From VMCP01 sp964415065 (lineage in GTDB: Bacteria > Bacteroidota > Bacteroidia > NS11-12g > UBA955), in the NCBI GenBank assembly GCA_964415065.1, contig CAYPYX010000010.1:1-64000 (forward strand): a stretch of 64,000 nt of DNA, in the 5' to 3' direction. The notes below the pieces were generated by a model that did not search any database, was not told the origin of the DNA, and saw only the letters and a list, made by a program, of their open reading frames with translations. Positions 43,201-52,500 of the stretch are shown here, one piece after another; position 1 is the stretch's first letter; each line of letters opens with the position of its first letter. A program made the translations under genes and the position numbers.

Positions 43201-43258
43201 TTTGAACTGAACTTGCCAAGGTTAACAAGGCTAATGTGATAATTCTATTGGTTTGCAT
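40235..43258 (-). CDS. TonB-dependent receptor with CarboxypepD_reg-like N domain
   Basis: A 1,007-residue outer-membrane receptor. The signal peptide ends in NRISAQ (residue 25). Residues 50-135 are a carboxypeptidase-regulatory-like beta-sandwich (GRIIESTTAKKVQNAEVELIP, DLDGKFEIQATPGSYTLRVSAEGF), the plug spans about 165-275 (SAMSRVTGVSVEGGKYVFVRGLGDRYTKTTLNGVDIPGLDPDRN), and the rest is the barrel ending in ISVKFSYSL, the usual aromatic C terminus. It takes up an unknown ligand using TonB. It lies downstream of a lipoprotein gene on the same strand (167-bp gap), probably in one regulatory unit; the ligand cannot be told from sequence. Confidence 0.93.
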   Translation of the reverse strand: MQTNRIITLALLTLASSVQNRISAQSSNAISTENTTNSPLNLAENLKNGIIRGRIIESTTAKKVQNAEVELIPVSNSNSESSESVRSEIPSPEKTIKTTSDLDGKFEIQATPGSYTLRVSAEGFNTISITDITISPNETNPLGDIKLESAVEGMEEVKISVKSVKNNEEALLTAKKIAPNMIDGISAANFKRIGDGDAASAMSRVTGVSVEGGKYVFVRGLGDRYTKTTLNGVDIPGLDPDRNTIQMDLFPTNVIDNIVVSKTFTADLPADFTGGVVDIATKDFPEKRNWSVNFGLGYNPNMNLKSNYLTYKGSSTDFLGFDNGSRDIPTDNNSQIPSYTDFLINPNGTKGQEFQAITRKFNPTMGAEQKTSFLNLSMGISYANQKKLNKKYTLGYQASLTYKNETEFYEGAEFNLYAKDPNPENMELTALERQTGNYGSNNVLLGALGGLALKSNNDKYRLNVLHIQNGESKAGQFYFRNTNLGANWEANQNNLEYNQRSLTNILIAGTHSRNKGKTKIDWKIAPTRSNISDPDIRFTRFRDPDNVISTEVGKPERIWRDLTEYNVANRLDVSKEVRLLGKKGKLGMGLAYTYKNRSFDIRNFQVTVGDTKFSGDPNEIFNESNLVSSTNKNGVRYDAMFIKNGQVVNPNKFQSQVHYSAAYATQEVQISPLLKTVVGLRAEQYTQLYTGINQLKTIDYQNERVINDVNLFPTANAMYSISKNANIRISYARTIARPSLKEMSYAEILDPITGRTFIGGKAVETTNGGKDTLWNGDLRSTHINNFDIRWESFQKSGNMISAGVFYKTLKDPIEIVQFLADAGSFQPRNVGNATILGAEFELRQQLSIISDILKQWSFNTNLTITESRINITESEYLSRKNSARTGQIIDRNRAMAGQAPYIINGGLSYTNKKKTVDAGMFYNVQGPTLQFVGFSNNTDVYSVPFHSLNFNANIKFGPQNKMDLGVKVSNLLNDKREQIFSSFNAQNQYFTRLNPGTNISVKFSYSL

Positions 43259-43425
43259 TATTTGATCGCTTTTTTAGGGGAGGAAAGAGAAATTTTATCT
43301 AGTGATATGAATAATGGGAGAGTTAGAAATACCCCAAAGCAGCAAGTAAAACTCGCTGCTTTGGGATGTTTCATTATTATTTATTTCTAATCAATTTTGT
43401 TGACAACAATGAAAATAAATGAAAA

Positions 43426-44640
43426 TTAAGGTACTAAGTTGCCTGCTTTTTCTGTCCAAGACCAACCAGTGAACGCGCTCAACGTTGCACCAACTGTGTT
43501 AGAACCAGCGTTAACCGCTTTAGCATGTGCATCTGTTCCACTTTTGAAAATCTTGGTTAGGTCAGTCAACGTAGTAGTTACTTCTAGGTTTGCAAATTTC
43601 AATGTACCAGCGGTGAAGTTAGGTGCAGTTGCTGCATCCAAGCTGAAATCACCACGTCCATCTGTTGCAGGATCGGGGAATCCAAAGAAGTAAATATTTT
43701 CAAAAGTACCTTGAGCATTTGAACGGAAATCTGCTAATTCAGCAACAGAAGATCCTTTAACCCAACCATTTTTAACGGTGTGAGCTGCAATCATTGATCC
43801 TTCTGGACCGTCGATTTCTAAAGCGTGATCTGTGTTAGGTCCACATACTACTACGAAGTTATCCAAAGTACCAGCCCAAGCTTGGTCTGTATCGATTGCA
43901 TCGTCGCCAGCATTCCAAACAACTGCATTTTTAACACTTACAGTTCCACCAAAGAACTCGATTCCATCGTCTTGGTTTCCGATAACTTCAACATTTTCGA
44001 TAACAGTACCTGAACCAACACCACCCAAAGTGATACCGTTGATTTCGTTACCTTCACCGATATTAGCACCACCGTGACGAACAGATACGTATTTTATCAC
44101 ACCTGAGTTGTCGTCAGAAACGTTTCCACCATAGAAACCGTTAGGATCTGTTGGAGGAATACCTTCGATTACCGTTTCAGTGATATCACCTTTCAAAGAA
44201 GCAGGAGCTTTTCCTAAGATGATTAAACCACCCCACAAACCGTCAAATCCAGCATCTAAGTTTGGAGAAGAAATTTCACCAGATTTTATTTCGTCAGCAA
44301 CGGAAGTGAAAATAATCGGAGCTGAAGCAGTTCCTTCTGCCATCAATTTAGCACCACGAGCAATGATTAACGCAGTTGCGTTAGCACCTGTACCTGCTTG
44401 AGCTTTGATAACCGTACCTGGTTCAATGGTTAAGGTTGCACCGCTAGTTACAGCAATACGGCCAGCAAGAACGTAGTTCTTGTCTTTTGTCCAAGTAGTG
44501 TTTGATGTGATGTTCGCACTGATGATTACATCCGACGAGTTGTTGTTGTTGTTGTTTGTTGGTTCATCAGAACATGCTCCGAAGAACAAAGTAGCAGAAG
44601 TCATTGCAACGGCTACCAAAATTGAATTGAATTTTTTCAT
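43426..44640 (-). CDS. Parallel beta-helix lipoprotein upstream of the TonB receptor
   Basis: A 404-residue lipoprotein: the signal peptide ends at FFGAC, giving Cys23 as the lipidated residue, followed by an Asn-rich spacer (PTNNNNNNSSD). The rest is a right-handed beta-helix with Gly/Asn turns (SNTTWTKDKNYVLAGRIAVTSGATLTIEPGTVI, then RGAKLMAEGTASAPIIFTS, GNEINGITLGGVGSGTVIENVEVIG, DDAIDTDQAWAGTLDN). I do not recognise a precise family. Its place immediately before a TonB receptor suggests a surface ligand-binding partner of that receptor. Two candidate PhoB-type repeats lie upstream. Confidence 0.75.
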   Translation of the reverse strand: MKKFNSILVAVAMTSATLFFGACSDEPTNNNNNNSSDVIISANITSNTTWTKDKNYVLAGRIAVTSGATLTIEPGTVIKAQAGTGANATALIIARGAKLMAEGTASAPIIFTSVADEIKSGEISSPNLDAGFDGLWGGLIILGKAPASLKGDITETVIEGIPPTDPNGFYGGNVSDDNSGVIKYVSVRHGGANIGEGNEINGITLGGVGSGTVIENVEVIGNQDDGIEFFGGTVSVKNAVVWNAGDDAIDTDQAWAGTLDNFVVVCGPNTDHALEIDGPEGSMIAAHTVKNGWVKGSSVAELADFRSNAQGTFENIYFFGFPDPATDGRGDFSLDAATAPNFTAGTLKFANLEVTTTLTDLTKIFKSGTDAHAKAVNAGSNTVGATLSAFTGWSWTEKAGNLVP

Positions 44641-44683
44641 AGAGTTTGTTTCTATTTCCTACTGCAAAGGACATATAGCTACA

Positions 44684-44699
44684 TTAACTCAATGTTAAC
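44684..44699. promoter_or_regulatory. Candidate PhoB-type direct repeat A upstream of the lipoprotein/TonB genes
   Basis: TTAAC-TCAATG-TTAAC, 11-bp period, 44 bp before the lipoprotein start. Confidence 0.5.
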
Positions 44700-44736
44700 C
44701 GGGTATTATTTTGAATTTTTATTTATGTGTTTTATG

Positions 44737-44752
44737 TTAACTATAAATTAAC
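44737..44752. promoter_or_regulatory. Candidate PhoB-type direct repeat B upstream of the lipoprotein/TonB genes
   Basis: TTAAC-TATAAA-TTAAC, again with an 11-bp period; it lies 53 bp from site A. Two such boxes are typical where a PhoB dimer pair binds. Confidence 0.5.
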
Positions 44753-44924
44753 ACTAGAGAAAGATTGATTTTTTAAAATGTTAAAAATCAATTAAATAAT
44801 TATTTATTGAGATTGAATCGAGTGTATTGCAATTGTAAATTTCATGTTTAATTTGAGTTGTTGATTAGATTTAGAATCAAACTACAATTGACATTTTGAT
44901 GACAATGAGTTAATCTTAGCGCCA

Positions 44925-45707
44925 TTAGCTCATACCAAAACCTACAGTTGGCATACTTTGGACTTCGGCGGTAACTTTTTGTTCCGGTTGAATAAATGCA
45001 GCTGAAGTTGCTGCACCAGCCAAAACGTAGTATCCTTTTTTCAGGGGGATGTTAAATTGTTGTGCAAGTCGAGTTGCTGCGGCAAGTGATCTCCAAGGAT
45101 TGTCTAAAATATCGTTGGAATTCCCTTTTTCAACGGATTCTCCATTAATCTTCAATTCAATCGGTAGATTCAATAATGGTGTACTTGGGTCAAGTTTTAC
45201 ACCAATACAAAAACCGGCTGAAGAACAATTGTCGGCAACCACATCTTCTAATGAGAATTTGAAGTTTTTATATCGCGAATCAATCAACTCAATTGCTGGA
45301 CAAACAGCTTCAACATAATTTTTCACCTCATCTTCGGAAAGAACCGAATTAATGTCCTCCGATAAAATGAAACAAATTTCGGGCTCCACTCTGGGATGAA
45401 TGAATTGGCTACGTTGGATGGTTTGACCTTCATTGATCCACATATCTTGGGTTAAAATACCAATAATCATATCGCTAACACCCATTTGCTGCATTTTGGC
45501 TTCGGAAGTAAAGCCCATCTTTACTCCAATTATTGGAGAGCCAGAATCCACTCGATGTTGAATTAAATTCTGCTGGATTTGATATGCTTCAGTAAGCGTA
45601 ATCGCTTGATTTGAAGAAATTTGATTTATAGGTTCTGCTTGTGTTGCTGCTTGATGTAAGCTGTTTGCCAATTCAGAAATCTTGCTGATATTAGAATTAT
45701 TAGTCAC
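44925..45707 (-). CDS. dmpH: 4-oxalocrotonate decarboxylase
   Basis: An approximately 260-residue member of the fumarylacetoacetate-hydrolase-like family that decarboxylates 4-oxalocrotonate to 2-oxopent-4-enoate. The family-typical strings are GVKMGFTSEAKMQQMGVSDMI, IHPRVEPEICFIL, CPAIELIDSRYKNFKFSLEDVVADNCSSAGFCIG and KKGYYVLAGAATSAAFIQ, the latter matching the DmpH/XylI pattern rather than the hydratase one. I chose the GTG at 45707, since a longer frame would run through the divergent gene's promoter and start. It is transcribed away from the hydratase and partners of the same pathway. Confidence 0.85.
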   Translation of the reverse strand: MTNNSNISKISELANSLHQAATQAEPINQISSNQAITLTEAYQIQQNLIQHRVDSGSPIIGVKMGFTSEAKMQQMGVSDMIIGILTQDMWINEGQTIQRSQFIHPRVEPEICFILSEDINSVLSEDEVKNYVEAVCPAIELIDSRYKNFKFSLEDVVADNCSSAGFCIGVKLDPSTPLLNLPIELKINGESVEKGNSNDILDNPWRSLAAATRLAQQFNIPLKKGYYVLAGAATSAAFIQPEQKVTAEVQSMPTVGFGMS

Positions 45708-45784
45708 ACAACAAAATTCGGTATTTTTGGCGAATTGCGATGAATATCCTGAGATATTCGTTGAAGATACTCCTTGAGAGTTCG

Positions 45785-45792
45785 TATTTTTG
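45785..45792 (+). promoter_or_regulatory. -7 box (TATTTTTG) of the hydratase operon
   Basis: Exact TAnnTTTG match 17 nt before the start codon of the hydratase gene; a TTG is 21 nt upstream. Confidence 0.55.
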
Positions 45793-45809
45793 AAGTGAAT
45801 TTCAAGAAT

Positions 45810-46601
45810 ATGAACCAAACAAGCACTGTAATAGAACAAGCAGCTAATTTACTACAACAATCACATGAAGCCAAAGTTCCATGCGCTCCTATAAGAGAGC
45901 TTATTGGAGAAACAGATCTTGCAACAGCTTATGCAATACAAGACTATAATGTTGAAAAGGAACTGGCAAAAGGACGTTCTATTTCGGGTTTAAAAATTGG
46001 ATTGACCTCTTTCGCAGTTCAAAAACAGTTAGGTGTGGATCAACCCGATTATGGCGTGATTTGGGCGGATACTGAAGTTAAAAATTTCGGAAATGTTGCA
46101 TGGCAAGAATTATTACAGCCCAAAGCTGAAGCAGAAATTGCTTTTTTACTAGGACAAGATATCCCCCAAAAACTCGAAAATACAGCAGAGCTTTTGCCTT
46201 ATTTAGAAGGTATGTGCGCTGCCATTGAGATTGTTGGTTCTCGAGTAGAGAATTGGAATATTCGGATAACAGACACAGTGGCTGATAATGCATCTGCGAG
46301 TCACTACGTATTGGAAAATCAATGGCGATCACTTCAGGGTTTTGATTTTGAGGGATGCAAAATGCAGTTATTTAAGAATAACGAAGTTGTTTCAACAGGG
46401 CAAGGTTCGGCATGTATGGGAAATCCATTAAATGCGGTTTTGTGGTTAGTTAATACTATGGTTGAATTGAATCGACCGCTGAAAAAAGGGTATGTTTTAT
46501 TGTCTGGAGCGCTTGGACCTATGGCCCCTATGCAGCCCGATGACGAGTTTCGAGCTGAAATTGAAGGTTTGGGGGAAGTGGGTTTTTCGGTAAAAAAATA
46601 A
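45810..46601 (+). CDS. mhpD: 2-oxopent-4-enoate hydratase
   Basis: A 263-residue paralogue of the decarboxylase, with the hydratase pattern: ISGLKIGLTSFAVQKQLGVDQPDYG, LQPKAEAEIAFLLGQD, VENWNIRITDTVADNASASHYVLE, KKGYVLLSGALGPMAPMQPDD. It adds water to 2-oxopent-4-enoate to form 4-hydroxy-2-oxovalerate. It stands 3 bp before the acetaldehyde dehydrogenase gene, so the two are co-translated. The ATG at 45810 (MNQTSTVIEQAANLL) is used because the region before it is promoter. Confidence 0.87.
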   Translation: MNQTSTVIEQAANLLQQSHEAKVPCAPIRELIGETDLATAYAIQDYNVEKELAKGRSISGLKIGLTSFAVQKQLGVDQPDYGVIWADTEVKNFGNVAWQELLQPKAEAEIAFLLGQDIPQKLENTAELLPYLEGMCAAIEIVGSRVENWNIRITDTVADNASASHYVLENQWRSLQGFDFEGCKMQLFKNNEVVSTGQGSACMGNPLNAVLWLVNTMVELNRPLKKGYVLLSGALGPMAPMQPDDEFRAEIEGLGEVGFSVKK

Positions 46602-46604
46602 ATT

Positions 46605-47531
46605 ATGTCGAACAAAAAACATAAAGTAGCCATCATCGGGTCAGGAAATATTGGCACCGATTTAATGATTAAAATTCTTCGATACTCAGATGTATTAGAA
46701 ATGGGTATAATGGTGGGAATTGATCCCGCATCAGACGGATTAGCTCGAGCATCTAGAATGGGAGTAGCGACTACTTCGGAAGGTATAGATGGATTGATCA
46801 ATAGTGAAGTTTGGCCGGAAATCGATTTTGTTTTTGATGCTACAAGTGCAAAGGCACATATAATCAACAATGAGAAAATTTCACAATTCCCAGGTAAACG
46901 TATCATAGATTTAACACCTGCAGCAATTGGTCCTTTTATGATTCCGCCTGTTAATTTTAATGAACTTTCTAATTCGGCAAACGTAAATATGGTAACATGT
47001 GGAGGACAAGCAACCATACCTATTGTTGCAGCGGTTTCTCGAGTAGCCAAAGTGTATTACGGTGAAATTGTAGCGAGTATTTCATCCAAATCTGCTGGGC
47101 CTGGAACCAGAGCCAATATTGATGAATTTACGGAAACTACATCCCACGGAATAGAAAAAGTTGGAGGGGCACAGAAAGGAAAAGCAATCATCGTATTGAA
47201 TCCAGCAGAACCACCATTGGTGATGCGAGATACCGTTTTCACTTTAAGTGAAATGGCCGATAAAGAAGCTATTCGAAATAGCATTCACGAGATGGTACTT
47301 GAAGTTCAAAAGTACGTTCCAGGATACAAACTACATCAAGAGGTTCAATTTGAAGAGATTACAGAACCTGTGTTTATCGAAGGAGTGGGACATGTTTCGG
47401 GATTGAAAACCATGGTATTACTTCAAGTAACTGGTGCTGGTCATTATTTGCCTGATTACGCAGGTAATTTAGATATAATGACAAGCGCGGCTAAAGCTAC
47501 TGCAGAACGAATGGTTCAAAATTGGGGTTGA
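46605..47531 (+). CDS. mhpF: Acylating acetaldehyde dehydrogenase
   Basis: A 308-residue enzyme that turns acetaldehyde, CoA and NAD into acetyl-CoA. The Rossmann start is KVAIIGSGNIGTDLM, and the catalytic cysteine is C132 in NMVTCGGQATIP. The C-terminal half has PGTRANIDEFTETTSHGIEKVGG. It works as a channelled complex with the aldolase encoded just downstream, which hands over the toxic acetaldehyde. All motifs are intact, in the DmpF/MhpF family. Confidence 0.95.
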   Translation: MSNKKHKVAIIGSGNIGTDLMIKILRYSDVLEMGIMVGIDPASDGLARASRMGVATTSEGIDGLINSEVWPEIDFVFDATSAKAHIINNEKISQFPGKRIIDLTPAAIGPFMIPPVNFNELSNSANVNMVTCGGQATIPIVAAVSRVAKVYYGEIVASISSKSAGPGTRANIDEFTETTSHGIEKVGGAQKGKAIIVLNPAEPPLVMRDTVFTLSEMADKEAIRNSIHEMVLEVQKYVPGYKLHQEVQFEEITEPVFIEGVGHVSGLKTMVLLQVTGAGHYLPDYAGNLDIMTSAAKATAERMVQNWG

Positions 47532-47646
47532 TTTTCCTAGGAGGAAAGATTGGGATTTGATTTTGAAAATGAATTTGTTAAATAGGCTGTGAATTTGTGA
47601 TCTGGTAAGATTGAAAATTGATGGGCTGAAAATATAAAAAAAGATA

Positions 47647-48681
47647 ATGACACAAAAACTTTATATACAAGATGTTACGTTGAGGGATGGTCAACATGCA
47701 ATTCGGCATAAATACACGATTGAACAAGTTCGGGAAATTGCACGTGCTTTGGAAGCGGCAAAAGTAGATGCTGTAGAAGTGGCACACGGTGATGGTTTAG
47801 CTGGTGGTAGTTTTAATTATGGTTTTGGTTCGCATACCGATTGGGATTGGATTGAAGCTGTGGGAAAGGAACTATCGCATGCAAAATTAACTACCTTGTT
47901 ATTGCCGGGAATTGGAACGATTGATGATTTGAAGAGAGCTCGAGATTTAGGGGTTCAGTCTGTTCGAATTGCAACCCATTGTACTGAAGCTGATATTTCT
48001 GCTCAACACATTGATGCTGCTCGAAAGCTGGGAATGGACGTTGCAGGTTTTCTCATGATGGCCCATATGAATTCTCCCGAGAAATTAGCCGAACAGGCGA
48101 AATTGATGGAAAGTTACGGTGCTCATTGTGTATATGTAACCGATTCAGCGGGTGCGTTATTGCCAGACGACGTTAGAGATAGAATGCTGGCATTTAAATC
48201 GGTTTTATTGGCAGAAACGGAAATTGGAATTCATTGTCATCATAACTTATCTTTGGGTGTAGCTAATACCATAGTTGCAATGCAGCATGGAGCAAAAAGA
48301 TTAGATGCTTCTTTAGCAGGAATGGGAGCAGGTGCGGGAAATGCTCCTTTGGAAGTACTAATTGCCGTTTTAAATAAAATGGGTGCTAATCATGGATCTG
48401 ACTTGTATGCATTGATGGACGCAGCGGATGATTTAATAAGACCACTGCAAGTTCGTCCTGTACGTGTGGATCGCGAAACATTATCCTTGGGGTATGCAGG
48501 TGTGTATTCTAGTTTTCTACTGCATGCAGAAAAAGCAGGTAAGCATTATGGCATTGATACCAGAACGATTTTAGAAGAATTAGGTCGTCGTAAAATGGTA
48601 GGTGGTCAAGAAGATATGATCGTAGATGTGGCTTTGGATCTGATGAAGTCAAATAAATTTTCGACGGGGGATACAAAATGA
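47647..48681 (+). CDS. mhpE: 4-hydroxy-2-oxovalerate aldolase
   Basis: A 344-residue TIM-barrel, metal-dependent aldolase that splits 4-hydroxy-2-oxovalerate into pyruvate and acetaldehyde. The N terminus is YIQDVTLRDGQHAIRHKYT, the metal site includes the two histidines of EIGIHCHHNLSLGVAN and the acidic residue in DVTLRD, and the C-terminal DRETLSLGYAGVYSSFLLHAEKA helix makes contact with the dehydrogenase. It lies 116 bp after mhpF and is last in the operon. With dmpH and mhpD this completes the lower meta-cleavage pathway; the aromatic-ring dioxygenase is not in the window. Confidence 0.95.
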   Translation: MTQKLYIQDVTLRDGQHAIRHKYTIEQVREIARALEAAKVDAVEVAHGDGLAGGSFNYGFGSHTDWDWIEAVGKELSHAKLTTLLLPGIGTIDDLKRARDLGVQSVRIATHCTEADISAQHIDAARKLGMDVAGFLMMAHMNSPEKLAEQAKLMESYGAHCVYVTDSAGALLPDDVRDRMLAFKSVLLAETEIGIHCHHNLSLGVANTIVAMQHGAKRLDASLAGMGAGAGNAPLEVLIAVLNKMGANHGSDLYALMDAADDLIRPLQVRPVRVDRETLSLGYAGVYSSFLLHAEKAGKHYGIDTRTILEELGRRKMVGGQEDMIVDVALDLMKSNKFSTGDTK

Positions 48682-48718
48682 TAATGTGAAAGTCATAATT
48701 TTGCAAATTGAAATAACT

Positions 48719-49366
48719 ATGAAAAATACAATTTCATTAAAATCATTGGCCATTCTTTTTGGAGGAGCCATGTTCTTTACGAGCTGCATTAACTCAAAAG
48801 AGGCTTACGACAAATCTAAGTTGTCTGGTTTTGTAGCCAATCAAACCACTGATTTGATCGCTAAGAATCAAAAAACTACCGACAATTCAGGTATTGAAAA
48901 GAAATTATCTGAAGTAGAAACCCGCGTAAACGCATTGGATGCGAACAACGAAAAAGCGGCTAAATTGGTTGCTGAATTGGAAAAGAAAATGGACGATTTA
49001 GAAACGTTGGAAAAAGAATCCAAAGCGGAGTTCGAACGTTCAAACAATGCAGTAGTTTTCTTTGAATTAGGCTCTGCTCAGTTATCTACTGCTGGAATGC
49101 AAGAGCTTTATCGCTGGAAATCGGCTTTAGACAAGAGCAAATCAGCTTACAATTACAACGTGAATTTATTTGCATCCGCGGACAAAACAGGTAATGCTAA
49201 AGTAAATGATAAGCTAAGAGCAAAAAGAGCAGATGCTGTGAAAAACTTCTTAGTGAATGTATTGGGAGTTACTGCACCAATTCAAGTTACCACAACTCAA
49301 CCTTCTTTCTCTAAAGAGAACACGGTTGATCGTCGTGTGATGATCAGCATCAGCATCAATAATTAA
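48719..49366 (+). CDS. OmpA-family lipoprotein
   Basis: A 215-residue lipoprotein, with the lipobox around FFTSC (residue 20) in the chosen start at 48719. The middle is a coiled coil (KKLSEVETRVNALDANNEKAAKLVAELEKKMDDLETLEKE), and the C-terminal half has an OmpA-like peptidoglycan-binding pattern (VVFFELGSAQLSTAGMQEL, ADKTGNAKVNDKLRAKRADAVKNFLV, DRRVMISI). It anchors the outer membrane to peptidoglycan. It has its own terminator downstream; upstream it is 37 bp from mhpE and is probably unrelated in function. Confidence 0.88.
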   Translation: MKNTISLKSLAILFGGAMFFTSCINSKEAYDKSKLSGFVANQTTDLIAKNQKTTDNSGIEKKLSEVETRVNALDANNEKAAKLVAELEKKMDDLETLEKESKAEFERSNNAVVFFELGSAQLSTAGMQELYRWKSALDKSKSAYNYNVNLFASADKTGNAKVNDKLRAKRADAVKNFLVNVLGVTAPIQVTTTQPSFSKENTVDRRVMISISINN

Positions 49367-49510
49367 TTTCAGAGTATTTCTGATAATTGAATAGTGTTTT
49401 AAATTGTTGAATACATAAAATAGATTTAGTAAAATATTGCACTTAATCCATTTAGCAGCAAATTTGAAATTGCATTAGTTTTGGAAATACAATTTATATG
49501 ATATTAAAGA

Positions 49511-49537
49511 AAAAGGGGAGCTTGCTCCCCTTTTTTT
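49511..49537 (+). terminator. Strong Rho-independent terminator
   Basis: GGGGAGC, TT loop, GCTCCCC followed by seven T. It ends the OmpA lipoprotein transcript about 150 bp after its stop. Confidence 0.9.
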
Positions 49538-49592
49538 ATGAAATAAATTGCTGAACTTTGATCCTATTAACTTGTTAACGATCATGATCAGA

Positions 49593-52500
49593 ATGAAATT
49601 CTTGTTTTGTGCACTATTTAGTTTAAGTACTTTCAGTTTAAGTAATGCCCAAGTTAGGCAAGCTCCCACAACTAAATCCAAAACAAACTCTCAGAATATC
49701 CCCGAAAAAACAAAAAATAACCCTTCTCGAACAAATCAGTCAACTACTCAAAAAACCAGAATAAATCCAACCCAATCAATCATGCCTTTACTCGATGTCG
49801 AACGGCCAGTAAAAGGTTTACCTGTTGGGGAGGGTGTAGATGCCTTTGAAGTAGAAGGAGACGCTTTTGCAATTAGACAGCGTCAAGCAAAAGACTACAA
49901 ACAATACGTAAATCCATTTATAGGTACTGGTGGGCATGGACATACTTTTCCTGGTGCTGTAGCGCCGTTCGGAATGGTGCAGCTAAGTCCTGATACTCGA
50001 AATGATGCTTCATGGGATGCTTGTGGCGGTTATTATTACAATGATTCAACTATTTTAGGATTCTCACACACCCATTTAAGTGGCACGGGTGTGTCGGATT
50101 TAGGAGATATATTGTTCCAGCCTACGGATGGTCCGAAATTTGATCCCAAAGAATACAGAGAAGCCTATTTACATCGCGATGAAGTGGCAACGCCAGGTTA
50201 TTACAGCGTGCGATACCGCAGAACACGTATAAGAACTGAATTGACCGCATCAGATTACACCGGTATTCAGAGATATGAATTTTCCAATCCCAATGAAGCA
50301 TGGGTGATTATAGATTTGGAACACCGCGATCAACTTTTGTCTTTTTCCTTGGATTTAGAGAATTTTAAACCGGGTTCCGATATTGAAGACCAAGGAATTT
50401 ATCGCATCAGAGGCCACAGACAAAGCAAGGCATGGGCAAATAATCAATGGGTCTTTTTTGTGACTGAATTTTCTCAACCTATATTGAAATTTCAATACAA
50501 TGAAAATAAAACCAAATTAGCTTTGTGCTTTAGGAAATCGGTTATACCAAATATCGATAATAGCGATGGACGATTCCCTCAAATCCCGGAAAAGAAGTTT
50601 TTAGACATTCGAAGTAATTCAGCCTTTACGTTAGAAGTAAGAACAACTATATCATTTACTTCTTTAGAAGGTGCTGAAAAAAATGAACAATTTACATTGA
50701 ATCAGCTTAATGAAAAATTGATGCAATTTCGGGGACCAAAAGGTATGGGCGATGATATGTCGCCTTTTCAATTTGTGAAAGTAGAAAATAAAAACTGGTC
50801 GGAAGAATACATAAATATATTGGGGAATTCCGGAAATGAGATTTCCAAAAGCGTATCGAATCAGAAGTTACCCATAAATTATTTCGAATTGATGAAAAAA
50901 TCCACAGAAATCAATTGGAATAGTGAATTGAGTAGAATTAAAGTGGATTTCAATTTGTATCAAAATGAAAACGGCTCGCTGCAAAATTTAGTTAATTTTT
51001 ATACCGCTCTATATCACACATTTATTCATCCTTCTTTAGCTTCAGATTGTGATGGGAATTATCGTGGTAGAGATCAGAAACTGCATACGGCAAGTCATCG
51101 TGTTTATCATGTGTTTTCGTTGTGGGACACCTACAGAACGCTGCATCCATTATTGACATTAGTTCAGCGTAAACGTACCCGGGAATTTGTACGTAGCATG
51201 TTGTTGCAATACAAAGACGGAGGGAAATTACCAGTTTGGGAATTAGGGTCGTGTGAAACCAATTGTATGATTGGCTTTCACAGTGTGCCTGTGATCGCTG
51301 AAGCGCTGGCTAAAGGAATTGATCTACAATTGGACGGTACGGATGGACTGACTGAAGAACTTTTAGTTAAGGCAATAATGGAAAGTAGCAACGGAAAGGA
51401 ATTGTCGTATCAATATGCTATTCCCACAGCGCACGAATTATTAACCATTTATAATTTGAAATTAGGTTATATGGATGTACTCAAAGAAGCAGAATCGGTT
51501 TCAAAAACTTTAGAATACGCGTATGACGATTTTTGCACTAGGAGAGTTTTAGAGTTATTAGACGGTTTTGAATCTTCTACGGGGGATGTGTATTCAGGAA
51601 AATATGATTCTTTAGTCCGCGAATTAAAGCGCCGAGAAAATCGCTGGATGAATTTATACGATTCAGAGAGTAAATCTTTTAGACCTAAGCATAATGGGCA
51701 GTTTTTAAGTCCTTTCCAACGCAATGAAGTCAATAATCATTACACGGAAGCAAATGCTTGGCAATATTCACTTGCGGTGCAGCACAATGTTTTGGGATTA
51801 TTTCAAGTGTATGGTGGATACAACGGTTTTAAAACACATTTAGATACGTTGTTTTATGGCTCAAGTAAAACCTCCGGAAGGGAACAGGCGGACATTTCAG
51901 GTTTAATTGGACAATATGCACACGGAAATGAACCCAGTCACCACATGACTTATCTTTACAACTATTTAAATCGAAAGGATCAGACTCAGAAAATTCTTTG
52001 GAATATTTATAGCAATTTCTATAAAAACAGCCCAGACGGATTAATTGGAAATGAAGATTGTGGGCAAATGAGTGCTTGGTATGTAATGTCTGCTTTAGGA
52101 ATATATCCGGTAGCACCTGGTACGAATCAGTATGAATTGGGATTGCCGTTGTTTCCCAGAGTACAATTATTTACAGAACAGGGTGATACTTTTACTTTTT
52201 CGAGGGATAAAGCCACGGAAAATGAATTGTGGTTTATGTACAACGGTTTGAACCCGATGCATTTTGAATTAAATACGGATGGTGATTTAGAGAAATATCT
52301 AAAGAAGTTTGAAAATAGTAGTCAAACAGTAAAGCAATTCACAGAAACAGAATTTTACAAGAAGAATAAGGAGGAGCTATTTTATCATTCTACTTACGTA
52401 CCTAGAATTGGTTATCACTATTTAGAAATATTTAAAGAGGTTAAGTTTAAACGGGTTAAAAGTATTTCACCGAATGCAGATGAAATTAGGGGTATAGAAA

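Noticed and set aside
46334..47050. Leftward 238-residue frame
   Set aside because: Antisense to the hydratase and acetaldehyde dehydrogenase genes, which have all family motifs; a shadow frame.
49565..49580. TTAACTTGTTAAC near the GH92 start as another PhoB-like box
   Set aside because: The period is 8 bp, not 11; it is more likely a chance AT-rich palindrome.
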